Assembly: GCF_000425165.1 (NCBI RefSeq)
Contig: NZ_KE384320.1
Span: forward strand, 344,994 to 408,993
Origin: Photobacterium halotolerans DSM 18316
Lineage (GTDB): Bacteria; Pseudomonadota; Gammaproteobacteria; Enterobacterales; Vibrionaceae
Length of the DNA: 64,000 bases
Direction of reading: 5' to 3'
The notes under the pieces are model-generated. The model did not search any database. It had not been told where the DNA came from and saw nothing but the letters and a program-made list of their open reading frames with translations. The position numbers and the translations under genes were made by a program. Below, piece by piece: positions 17,079-24,716 of the stretch (positions within the stretch are counted from its first letter, which is position 1; every line of letters starts with the position of its first letter).

Positions 17079-18902
17079 TTACACCCCCATAATGCGATGG
17101 ATAGCGTAAGGCAACTGGCAAAACTCAATGCGTTTTTCAGTTAAGTCCTTCTGGCTCATAAATTTCGCTACAGCAAATACAATCGTGCGCTTTTTCGTAG
17201 CATTGTTTTTTGCAATCGCCTCTACTTTGTCCGCGTTTAATGCCGCTTCATTTGAGCGTAACCATTCGCTATCTGGGCGATAGAACAAATGAATACGGAA
17301 TAAGTCTGTTTCACCGATAAAACCATCGGCAGAGGCTTTAGCGACATTTTCTAACGACTGACCAGTGGCGGTATAAAACACATAACGCGCGAGCGCGTCG
17401 AACGAGGGCATTGCTTCGCCGGTAAGTAAGCTTTCAATTTGAATTGGTTCACCTAAGATACAATAAGTGAAACTGCCGCCAATGCCTGGGGCAAACTCAT
17501 CCACTTTGCGCTCACCCGTGACAGTAAGCACACCGTCTTTGAGCTCTTTTTTGATTTTGTCGAAATCCTTGCTGTGTTTTGCTTCAACTGTGGCAATTTT
17601 TTCCAATAACTCTGCGTGCTTTTTCTCGAAAACCGACCAAGTGATTTTTTCAGAAAGCAGTTCTTGCTTCTGGTTGCCTTTAAAGGGGTAACCATTGATA
17701 ACACGGCGAACACGCTCAGCTGTTAATGTATCGGCGTACTCTTCGCACTCAACTAAGATAAACTTACGACTGCCATTGTCTTTTTTATTAGCTTCAAGCA
17801 CTGCATGAGCTGTTGTTCCAGAGCCAGCAAAGGAATCAAGTACTATGGAGTCTTTGTCTGTAGCGATATGAATAATTCGCTCTAGTAATTTTGTTGGCTT
17901 AGGAGTAATAAATAGATCACCACCACTAATAGCATTCAGAATCTGAGACAATTCTTGCTTCGAATTTCGCGTACTTCCAACGTCCTTCCAAGGCCATATT
18001 GTTTGAGGAACAATGCCATCTTTAACTTCTGAAAAGAAGCGCTTAATGCCTGGGCGGTTATCACCTTTTTCTCCCCACCAAATACGATTATCGGCATCTA
18101 ACTCATCAAATTTCTTTTTACTTATACGCCAGTAGCTACCGGCCGGAGGACCCGAAATAAGTCGGCCTGAAGGCGTTTTTATTTCATAAAGGCCGTCATT
18201 ATATGGATTTCGGGCAGCCAAATCGCTTAACAGCCAAGGTCCGCGAGGATCATTATCAGGGTTCTTATATCTGGCGACCATGTCGTCTGATCGGTTCAGC
18301 AGATTGGGACGCCAATTATTTGCATCTTTGCCGTATACAAGCACATAGTCATGGTCTTCACTAAAATGAATAGCGGTGTTCTTGGGGCTATCCATTTTGT
18401 GCCAAATACATGAAGTTATGAAATTGTGTTCGCCAAAGACTTCATCTAATAACAACTTAAAACGTTGGGCTTCATTGTCATCTAATGTGATCCATATTGT
18501 CCCATTTTCGCTGAGTAGCTCTTTTAAAAGATTGATTCTGGGCCACATCATGCAAAGCCATTTGTCATGACGTTCCAAATCTTCTTTATCGACAGGATTG
18601 GCTGACTTTTTAAGCCACTCCTGCATCAGAGGTGAGCGCACGTTGTCGTTATAACACCATCCTTCATTACCTGTGTTATACGGCGGGTCGATAAAAATGC
18701 AGTCTACTTTACCAGCATGAGTCGGCAGTAGCGCCTTGAGAGCTTCAAGGTTGTCGCCATGAATGATGAGGTTGTCATCCAATGATGCAGCCTTGCCTTC
18801 CTGTGGTAACGATTTATCCGCAACCACTTTTAGTTCACGAAACGGCACACTCAGGTGGTGTGAATAAACAAACTGCTTACCTTTAAAATCCAACGTTGGC
18901 AT
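17079..18902 (-). CDS. mod: Type III DNA adenine methyltransferase Mod subunit
   Basis: 607 residues. The catalytic DPPYNTG (72-78) comes before the AdoMet-binding motif DSFAGSGTT (356-364), the order of beta-class N6-adenine or N4-cytosine methyltransferases such as type III Mod. The stretch between about 165 and 340 would hold the target recognition domain and is what sets the recognition sequence, which cannot be read here. The C-terminal part is probably for Res contacts. Mod gives host protection and DNA specificity for both methylation and restriction. The ATG at 18902 is 54 bp after the small HTH gene. I see no simple repeat in the frame that would suggest phase variation, unlike many type III mod genes. 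Confidence 0.94.
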   Translation of the reverse strand: MPTLDFKGKQFVYSHHLSVPFRELKVVADKSLPQEGKAASLDDNLIIHGDNLEALKALLPTHAGKVDCIFIDPPYNTGNEGWCYNDNVRSPLMQEWLKKSANPVDKEDLERHDKWLCMMWPRINLLKELLSENGTIWITLDDNEAQRFKLLLDEVFGEHNFITSCIWHKMDSPKNTAIHFSEDHDYVLVYGKDANNWRPNLLNRSDDMVARYKNPDNDPRGPWLLSDLAARNPYNDGLYEIKTPSGRLISGPPAGSYWRISKKKFDELDADNRIWWGEKGDNRPGIKRFFSEVKDGIVPQTIWPWKDVGSTRNSKQELSQILNAISGGDLFITPKPTKLLERIIHIATDKDSIVLDSFAGSGTTAHAVLEANKKDNGSRKFILVECEEYADTLTAERVRRVINGYPFKGNQKQELLSEKITWSVFEKKHAELLEKIATVEAKHSKDFDKIKKELKDGVLTVTGERKVDEFAPGIGGSFTYCILGEPIQIESLLTGEAMPSFDALARYVFYTATGQSLENVAKASADGFIGETDLFRIHLFYRPDSEWLRSNEAALNADKVEAIAKNNATKKRTIVFAVAKFMSQKDLTEKRIEFCQLPYAIHRIMGV

Positions 18903-18956
18903 AGGTATTCCTTAAATTCTTAATTAATTCTAGTTTTTGATATTGTCAATTCGGCA

Positions 18957-19130
18957 TTAAGTGCGCTTTGCGTGCTCTATCCACTTTTCTAGGTCATCTT
19001 TTTTGAAGCGCCAAGAACCACCGACTTTGAAGCCAGGCAACTTACCTTCACTTGCAAGGCGGTATGCCGTTTTTTCAGCCAACTTTAGGTAAGCGGCCAC
19101 CTCTTTCAAGGTTAAAATTTGTTCTACCAT
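18957..19130 (-). CDS. Small AlpA/excisionase-type helix-turn-helix DNA-binding protein
   Basis: A 57-codon ORF on the minus strand with the classic MerR/HTH_17 layout: start MVEQILTLKEVAAYLK, then AEKTAYRLASEGKLPGFK, then the wing GGSWRFKKDDLEKWI. Such proteins act as excisionases of integrative elements or as local regulators of defence operons. It is first in the leftward operon, 54 bp before mod, so it most likely controls the operon or is a relic of the element's excision machinery. The start ATG at 19130 has no strong purine-rich site. Confidence 0.85.
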   Translation of the reverse strand: MVEQILTLKEVAAYLKLAEKTAYRLASEGKLPGFKVGGSWRFKKDDLEKWIEHAKRT

Positions 19131-19469
19131 TCAAAGTATTATCTCATGTTGGTTTAATTCACCTAAGTTGATGGTGAGAGAATATGGGAAAATTGGGGAA
19201 TGAACAATGATCCGGGCAGCAGAGTGAGTACTTCGCTCAACTCTCGACCAGATAGTGTAGTGGCTAGCTAGTCAGTCTTCTCCGTGTTGACCCACAACAC
19301 TCTCCCAAGAAACCACCGACCACACCAACTTTCGCTAAAGGGAAAGTAGACACAACCATCCTCATTACTCATACCCTTTCAGTTGCTTAGGTGAGCTTTT
19401 GCTTTTATCGCTGATGAGTTTATGTATAATCAAACGAGAATAGATATCATTACTGATTAAGGAAACATT
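19131..19469. other. Intergenic region between the island and the siderophore locus
   Basis: 339 bp without a supported gene. It must hold the promoter of the leftward defence operon and, at the right end, a TATAAT (19425-19430) plus a Fur-like site for the siderophore-interacting gene. I see no copy of the ssrA 3' end and no tRNA. The rest shows nothing I can name. Confidence 0.5.
19436..19452 (+). promoter_or_regulatory. Candidate Fur box upstream of the siderophore-interacting protein gene
   Basis: GAGAATAGATATCATTA, about 18 bp before the ATG at 19470, matches the outer parts of the GATAATGATAATCATTATC Fur consensus (about 12 of 19). It lies just downstream of a TATAAT. Iron repression fits the gene's role. 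Confidence 0.5.
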
Positions 19470-20303
19470 ATGTCCGTGCCCGACAGCAGGGAAAAACGTC
19501 AGCCGGTGTTACTTACGGTGAAATCTGTCCAGGATTTGGGCCCGCGTTATCGGCGTATCACCTTCACATCAACGGCGCTGGCGCACTACCCGCCGTGCAG
19601 TAATGGTGCGCACATTAAGATCATGCTGAGCCAGGACGGACAGTCTGAACCTGTGCTGCCGACCATGACGGCAACCGGGCCGAAATGGGAATCACCCGAG
19701 GACAAACCGCTGCTGCGCACCTTCTCGGTCCGCGAACTGCGCCGTGAAACCGGTGAAATGGATATCGACTTTGCCCTGCACGGCGATCTGGGTCCGGCGT
19801 CGCGGTTTGCGCTCAATGCCCGTCCCGGCGATAAGCTGGGGATTTCACCGCCGGGTGGCCCGTATCCTATGCTCAAACCGGCCTCGCAGTATTATCTGGC
19901 CGGAGATCTGACAGCCCTGCCGGCGATCAGTGCGATGCTGGAAGAGATGCCGGCAGACAGCCGCGGCTATGTGGCGATTCAGGTCAGTGATGAGACCGAT
20001 ATTCAGGATCTCCGCTGTCCGGCTGGGGTTGAGGTTCAGTGGTTTATCGGCCAGCCGGATCAGGTGCAGCCGCTGATCGACCAGTTCTGCCAGCAGCTTT
20101 TCAGCGCCGAAATGACTGCCAAACAGATTGCCGACAGCTATTTCTGGCTCGGCGGTGAAGAGCAGATTGTCGTTGGCCTGCGCCGCTTTATTCGCCGCGA
20201 ACTGAATGTCGAGCGTACTCAGGTCTATGCCATCCCGTACTGGCGCTTTGGTACTGATGAAGACAGCTATCACACCAGTCGTCACCAGGCTGTTGATAAT
20301 TAA
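19470..20303 (+). CDS. Siderophore-interacting protein (ViuB/YqjH-type ferric-siderophore reductase)
   Basis: 277 residues of the SIP/FAD-binding-9 family: an N-terminal flavin-binding barrel (about 10-130, with LLRTFSVRELR and the ALHGDLGPASRFA stretch) and a C-terminal NAD(P)H-side domain ending DEDSYHTSRH. Such enzymes reduce Fe3+ in the imported siderophore in the cytosol to free Fe2+. V. cholerae ViuB is the best-known relative. The ATG at 19470 follows TAAGGAAAC. It is probably co-transcribed with the DAHP synthase 91 bp downstream. No Fes-type esterase gene is in the window, so reductive release is the likely route. Confidence 0.92.
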   Translation: MSVPDSREKRQPVLLTVKSVQDLGPRYRRITFTSTALAHYPPCSNGAHIKIMLSQDGQSEPVLPTMTATGPKWESPEDKPLLRTFSVRELRRETGEMDIDFALHGDLGPASRFALNARPGDKLGISPPGGPYPMLKPASQYYLAGDLTALPAISAMLEEMPADSRGYVAIQVSDETDIQDLRCPAGVEVQWFIGQPDQVQPLIDQFCQQLFSAEMTAKQIADSYFWLGGEEQIVVGLRRFIRRELNVERTQVYAIPYWRFGTDEDSYHTSRHQAVDN

Positions 20304-20394
20304 TAATAATCCAGACCGAACCGGCATTTGCCTGTATGGGCACTTTGAAGCACAAGAGTGATGTCATCTCCCGATGACAACAAAGGAAACAACA

Positions 20395-21474
20395 ATGGCT
20401 ATTGACCCTTCAGTGATCCGCGCCCATTCATGGCAGGCACTACCCACACCGGCGGCACTGGCAACAGCGATCCCCTGCCCGGCCGCACTGAGCGAGCATA
20501 TTGCACACTCGCGCAGCACCATCAGAGATATTTTACACGGCCAGGACGACAGGCTGCTGGTCGTCATCGGCCCGTGTTCGATTCATGATCCGGACGCGGC
20601 CATAGAATATGCCGAACAACTGGCCCGATACGCCGAGCGCTATCAGGATCAGCTGGTGGTGGTAATGCGCACCTATTTTGAAAAGCCGCGCACCACAGTC
20701 GGCTGGAAAGGCATGCTGTTTGACCCGGATCTGGACGGCAGCGATCAGATAGGCAAAGGCCTGCAGCAGGCCAGAGAGTTGCTGATCCGCATTAACGCAC
20801 TGGGTCTGCCTGCCGCGACAGAATTTCTTGATACCACCAGTTTCACTTACCTGGCCGATCTGATGAGCTGGGGCGCCATCGGTGCCAGAACTACTGAGTC
20901 GCAGCCGCACCGTCAGCAGACTTCCGGCCTGCCGTGCCCGGTCGGGTTTAAAAACGGCACCGACGGTAATGTCAGTGTGGCGATGGATGCCATCATTGCC
21001 AGCCGCCACCCGCACCTGTACACCACCACAGGTCAGGACGGGCAGCTTTATGCCGTTAACAGTGCAGGTAATCCGGACTGCCACCTGATCCTGCGTGGCG
21101 GTAAAGCGCCGAACTACAGCGAAGCAGATATTCACCATGCCCTGCAGCAGCTGGAGGCCAAAGGGATCACCACTGGGGTGATGGTCGACTGCAGCCATGG
21201 CAACAGCCTGAAGCAATTCCGGCGCCAGCTGCTGGTGGCCGAAGAGCTGTGCCGCCAGATTGGCAACGGCAATCATGCCATCACCGCCATCATGGCCGAG
21301 AGCTTTCTGGTGGAAGGTCGGCAGGATATCTCGGATGACATGACCTATGGTCAGTCCATCACCGATGCCTGTCTCGGCTGGGACGATACCGAAGCCCTGC
21401 TGTCGATGCTGGCCGGCGCTGTCGAAGAGCGCCGTCAGGGACATCAGACCCGGTTAGCGGCCAATGAAGGGTAA
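20395..21474 (+). CDS. 3-deoxy-7-phosphoheptulonate (DAHP) synthase, class I AroF/G/H type
   Basis: 359 residues from the ATG at 20395, chosen because AAAGGA precedes it; an ATG 21 bp earlier has no ribosome site. It condenses phosphoenolpyruvate and erythrose-4-phosphate, the first shikimate step. Family motifs: LLVVIGPCSIHDPDAAIEYA, VVMRTYFEKPRTTVGWKG, the IGARTTESQPHRQ metal/substrate region, LRGGKAPNY and VDCSHGNSLK. Its place inside a siderophore locus, behind the reductase gene and before a terminator, suggests a dedicated copy that boosts chorismate supply for dihydroxybenzoate under iron limitation. Which aromatic amino acid, if any, inhibits it cannot be told. Confidence 0.93.
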   Translation: MAIDPSVIRAHSWQALPTPAALATAIPCPAALSEHIAHSRSTIRDILHGQDDRLLVVIGPCSIHDPDAAIEYAEQLARYAERYQDQLVVVMRTYFEKPRTTVGWKGMLFDPDLDGSDQIGKGLQQARELLIRINALGLPAATEFLDTTSFTYLADLMSWGAIGARTTESQPHRQQTSGLPCPVGFKNGTDGNVSVAMDAIIASRHPHLYTTTGQDGQLYAVNSAGNPDCHLILRGGKAPNYSEADIHHALQQLEAKGITTGVMVDCSHGNSLKQFRRQLLVAEELCRQIGNGNHAITAIMAESFLVEGRQDISDDMTYGQSITDACLGWDDTEALLSMLAGAVEERRQGHQTRLAANEG

Positions 21475-21524
21475 ATCTGAACAGTCACATCCGCTACAGG
21501 CGGTGGTTTGAAGGTGACAGCAAA

Positions 21525-21555
21525 AAGCCAGCCGTTTCAGGCTGGCTTCTTTTTA
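21525..21555 (+). terminator. Terminator after the DAHP synthase gene
   Basis: Stem AAGCCAGC/GCTGGCTT followed by CTTTTTAG, starting about 50 bp after the stop codon. Confidence 0.88.
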
Positions 21556-21622
21556 GACTGCGCAACTTTTTAGACTGCGCACCTCTTGGGACTGCGTAAC
21601 TATTTTGACTGTGCAGCAGGCT
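21556..21622. repeat. Four imperfect tandem copies of a 17-bp unit
   Basis: The core GACTGCGC (or GACTGCGT, GACTGTGC) starts at 21556, 21573, 21590 and 21607, an exact 17-bp period with T-rich spacers. The array fills the gap between the terminator and the stop of the convergent ABC ATPase gene. Confidence 0.85.
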
Positions 21623-21626
21623 GATG

Positions 21627-22427
21627 CTAGCCCGCGATCTGCTGCCAGTCTGCCTGACGGCGCGGCACAATCACAGGCGCATCATCAAACGGCGCTTTGA
21701 GAATATCGACATGGGTATTGTACAGCTTGTCGATCATCGGCTTGGTAATCACCTCGGCCACCGGCCCCGCCGCTACTACGCCCTGCTCACCAATCGCCAC
21801 CAGTTCATCACAGTAACGCGCGGCCGCGGCCAGATCGTGTATCACCAGCACCACGGTTTTGCCCATTGCCACCATCTGGCTGATGCTTTCCATCACTTCG
21901 ATCTGATGGCCGATATCCAGCGCGCTGGTCGGCTCATCCAACAGGATCACATCGGTATCCTGCGCCAGGATCATCGCCAGCCAGGCACGCTGACGCTGAC
22001 CGCCGGACAAACTGGCCACAGGTTGCTGCAGCAAATCGCCCAGCTTCATCCACTGAATGGCTTTGGCGACCTGAGCGGCATCGTCGTCACTCCACTGGCT
22101 GAACCAGCCCTGATGGGGATGACGACCGTACTGCACCAGTTGTTCCACCGTGATCCCGGCCGGGCTGATCGGCTGCTGCGGCAGGAAAGCCAGCGCTCTG
22201 GCCAGCGCTTTCATGGAGTAGTCCGCCAGCGATGTGCCGTTGAGGGTGATCTCGCCCTGCTGCGGGGCCAGCTGCTTGGCCATCATCTTGAGCAGCGTCG
22301 ATTTACCGCCGCCGTTCGGGCCGACTATGCCAACCAGCTTACCTTTGCCGAGACCAAATGAGACATCCCTGAGGACGGTCTTGCTCTCGTAGGAAAACCC
22401 TACGCCTGTCATCGATAACGCTGTCAT
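21627..22427 (-). CDS. Ferric-siderophore ABC transporter ATP-binding protein (FepC/ViuC type)
   Basis: 266 residues, cytosolic ATPase of a type II iron-siderophore importer. Walker A GPNGGGKST (about 36-44), Q-loop FLPQQP, signature LSGGQRQRAWLAM, Walker B ILLDEPTSALD, H-loop VIHDLAAAARY. Length and the DIGHQIE segment after the D-loop fit the FepC/FhuC subfamily. Start overlaps the stop of the upstream permease (TAATG), so the three genes are translationally coupled. The order permease, permease, ATPase matches fepDGC and viuDGC. Confidence 0.95.
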   Translation of the reverse strand: MTALSMTGVGFSYESKTVLRDVSFGLGKGKLVGIVGPNGGGKSTLLKMMAKQLAPQQGEITLNGTSLADYSMKALARALAFLPQQPISPAGITVEQLVQYGRHPHQGWFSQWSDDDAAQVAKAIQWMKLGDLLQQPVASLSGGQRQRAWLAMILAQDTDVILLDEPTSALDIGHQIEVMESISQMVAMGKTVVLVIHDLAAAARYCDELVAIGEQGVVAAGPVAEVITKPMIDKLYNTHVDILKAPFDDAPVIVPRRQADWQQIAG

Positions 22428-23542
22428 TAGTCTGCCTGTCCTTTATCTCGCAGTAGAAATATAAATAGCATGATGCCACCCAGAATGCGGGTCATGATCC
22501 CGGTGGCCACTTCGTGGGGATCGGCCAGTACCCGTACCAGAGTATCACTCAGCAAAAGTAACAGCGCCCCCAGCATGGCGGCGGTCCACAGTGGCACAAT
22601 ACGTCCCCGCAGCAGGAAAGTCGCAATAATGGGAGCCGCCATGGCGATAAACACCACAGGGCCGCCAATGGCCGTGCCCAGCGCGGCAATCAAAATTGCC
22701 AGCATCAGAATCGCCACCTGCACCCGGCTGACGTTGACGCCCAGGCTCTGGGCGGTCGGCAGCCCCAGCCTCAGCACATCCAGCTGGCGGGAGAAGTAAA
22801 TCACCGCCGGACTGAGTAACAGCAGCAACCCGGCCACCGGCAGACTGACGCTGTAGCCCTGACCGACAAAGTTACCCATGGTCCAGAAATACACGCTGCT
22901 GACATGAACAATGGATTCGGTCGACATCAGAAACTCGCCCACCGCGCGCATCAGCTCCGACACCCCGATACCTATCACCACAAACAGATAGCCCTGCTCG
23001 CCGGGATTGCGGCACAGCATATACAGCATCACAGCCGCCACCACCGCGCCCAGCGGCGCCGCCCACCAGGGCCAGGAACCCAGCGTGAGGTATAAGGTAA
23101 AAAAGGTGATAGCCAGCGTGGCCCCTTCATTGACCCCCACCATATCCGGGGTCGCCAGCCGGTTGCGCACCAGCGTCTGGATCATACACCCCGACAGCCC
23201 CATCGCCGCACCTGCGACCAACACGGCTACCACCCGGGGCAGACGAATTTTAAACACCATGATCTCGACCATCCGGGTCGATTCACCAAACAAAGCTTTG
23301 AGTGCCAGCCAGGGCGTCAGTTTGGCCGAGCCGATACTGACCGCCAGCAGGCTCATCGCCACCAGCGCCAGCATCAGCAGCGCGCCTAACAGCACAGCCC
23401 GGCGCTCCACCAGCAAAGTCTTGTTGCCGAACTGCCACAACCACTTGCCGTACGGGATATGCCGTGCCGGTTGGGCTGAGGGTAACGAGGCTGCTGGTCG
23501 CTCACTGGCAGCCATGTGCTGCGACATACTTTTGTCCATCAT
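22427..23542 (-). CDS. Ferric-siderophore ABC transporter permease (FecCD family, FepG/ViuG type)
   Basis: 371 residues. After a soluble N-terminal tail of about 45 residues come roughly nine to ten hydrophobic segments typical of FecCD permeases, with the family motifs RLPRVVAVLVAGAAMGLSGCMIQ, NRLATPDMVGVNEGA and GPVVFIAMAAPIIATFLL. The segment after the last motif is the ATPase coupling region. The ATG at 23542 follows AGGAG. It sits 8 bp after the other permease gene and overlaps the ATPase gene start. The long Ala/Pro-rich N-terminal tail is unusual for the family but keeps the frame. Confidence 0.94.
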   Translation of the reverse strand: MMDKSMSQHMAASERPAASLPSAQPARHIPYGKWLWQFGNKTLLVERRAVLLGALLMLALVAMSLLAVSIGSAKLTPWLALKALFGESTRMVEIMVFKIRLPRVVAVLVAGAAMGLSGCMIQTLVRNRLATPDMVGVNEGATLAITFFTLYLTLGSWPWWAAPLGAVVAAVMLYMLCRNPGEQGYLFVVIGIGVSELMRAVGEFLMSTESIVHVSSVYFWTMGNFVGQGYSVSLPVAGLLLLLSPAVIYFSRQLDVLRLGLPTAQSLGVNVSRVQVAILMLAILIAALGTAIGGPVVFIAMAAPIIATFLLRGRIVPLWTAAMLGALLLLLSDTLVRVLADPHEVATGIMTRILGGIMLFIFLLRDKGQAD

Positions 23543-23550
23543 TCAGGCTC

Positions 23551-24561
23551 CTACTTCACCGCCAGCAGCGAGCGGAAACCGCCACGCCGGACCACGCCAA
23601 TCAGCACAGGCGCCCCTATCATGGCCAGCAATACCCCGTTGGGCATTTCATAAGGCTGGATCATCCAGCGGGCCAGAATATCGGCGATCAGAATAAAACA
23701 GACGCCGAACAGCGCCGAAAATATGACCTGCAGAGACAGCCGTACCGGCTCGACCATACGGGCGCAATAGGCTGCCAGGAAACCGACAAAACTGATCGGC
23801 CCGGCAACAGAAATGGCACAGGCAGTAAACAGGGTCGAGGCCAGCAGCACGCCGATGCGCACCCAGTGGGTATTAATGCCAAGCGAGCGGGCCTGCTGCT
23901 CCCCGAGCTGCATCATGGTGAGCTGGCGGGCCAGCAGGAAGGTCAGCACTATGGCAGCCAGCATAAAGGGCGATATCAGCGCCATCGCCGTCATATCGGC
24001 CGCCGCCAGCGAACCCAGGTTCCAGAAGCGGAACTGATCCAACACCACCTGGTTCGACAGCAAAATATAATTGGATAAACCGCCGAAGGTCGCGTTCATC
24101 GCTACCCCGACCAGAATCAGTTTGAGCGGACTGGACTTGCCCATCACATGGCCGACCAGCAGTACCACAATATTCCCGGCCAGCGCGCCCAGTCCGGACC
24201 AGACCAGATAGCCCTGGGCGGATTCGACGCCAAAATAGGTCAGGCCGGTGACCAGCCCCAGCACCGCACCGGCATTAACGCCCAGCAAGCCCGGCTCGGC
24301 CAGCGGGTTACGGGTGGCACTTTGTAATAAGGAAGCGGCCAGTGACAAACTGACACCGACCATCAGGGCGCACAGGGTGCGCGGCAAGCGCAGGGTATCC
24401 ATCACCATGGTCATGTGTTCTGACGGAACAATGGCAGAGAAATAGTAGGCCAGCGCTTCTGCTGCACCGTACTCCCCGGCACCGACCGACATAGACATCA
24501 CAGAAAAAAAACAGACACTGAACACGCCTGCTCCCAACCAGACGAGGTGAAGTTTCGACAC
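23551..24561 (-). CDS. Ferric-siderophore ABC transporter permease (FecCD family, FepD/ViuD type)
   Basis: About 336 residues from a GTG at 24561, preferred because TGGAG lies 8 bases upstream; an ATG at 24597 is open in frame but has no ribosome site. It is a polytopic inner-membrane protein with motifs LRLPRTLCALMVGVSLSLAASLLQ, NPLAEPGLLGVNAGA, GPISFVGFLAAYCAR and the end region PYEMPNGVLLAMIGAPVLIGVVRR. Together with the next permease it forms the transmembrane channel. First gene of the leftward importer operon, divergent from the binding-protein gene, with a Fur box between. Confidence 0.93.
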   Translation of the reverse strand: MSKLHLVWLGAGVFSVCFFSVMSMSVGAGEYGAAEALAYYFSAIVPSEHMTMVMDTLRLPRTLCALMVGVSLSLAASLLQSATRNPLAEPGLLGVNAGAVLGLVTGLTYFGVESAQGYLVWSGLGALAGNIVVLLVGHVMGKSSPLKLILVGVAMNATFGGLSNYILLSNQVVLDQFRFWNLGSLAAADMTAMALISPFMLAAIVLTFLLARQLTMMQLGEQQARSLGINTHWVRIGVLLASTLFTACAISVAGPISFVGFLAAYCARMVEPVRLSLQVIFSALFGVCFILIADILARWMIQPYEMPNGVLLAMIGAPVLIGVVRRGGFRSLLAVK

Positions 24562-24633
24562 GCTTGCAACTCCATGTATAACAACGAAGCTGAGCATGAT
24601 ATCAACCCGTCATTTCTGAGAACAGCATTAAAT

Positions 24634-24654
24634 AAAAATAGTTCTCAATATCTT
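24634..24654. promoter_or_regulatory. Fur box between the importer operon and the binding-protein gene
   Basis: The minus strand reads AGATATTGAGAACTATTTTT, similar to natural Fur sites of the (A/G)ATTGAGAATTATT type. It lies about 60 bp before the rightward TTG start and about 70 bp before the leftward start, so one site can control both divergent units by iron. Confidence 0.65.
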
Positions 24655-24716
24655 TATTAAGTACAATCCGGATAGATTTCTTCAATTCATTGAGATGCAT
24701 AATAAGGAGCGTTATT

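Larger units (their letters stand above)
7776..19400. mobile_element. A+T-rich accessory (defence) island next to ssrA; boundaries approximate
   Basis: Everything from the ssrA 3' end to about 19400 differs from its neighbours: visibly higher A+T, five leftward genes, and functions typical of defence islands (type III R-M, helicase-nuclease, MID/PIWI-like protein, AlpA-type HTH). The left edge is taken from the ssrA end. The right edge is the change back to G+C-rich coding sequence before 19470. I looked for, and did not see, an integrase gene or a second copy of the ssrA 3' end near 19140-19470, so the transfer mechanism and exact ends are unknown. It may be a decayed or captured island. Confidence 0.6.

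Noticed and set aside
17079-18902. Phase-variable mod gene.
   Set aside because: No long homopolymer or short tandem repeat lies in the frame, so the usual basis for type III phase variation is missing.
8013-19130. DISARM, BREX or Druantia system.
   Set aside because: Signature genes (DUF1998 helicase pair and PLD protein, PglZ/BrxC, or DruE-size helicase) are absent; the methylase/nuclease pair is ordinary type III.
19131-19469. Possible attR copy of the ssrA 3' end marking the island edge.
   Set aside because: No match longer than a few bases to the tmRNA 3' end was found by eye.
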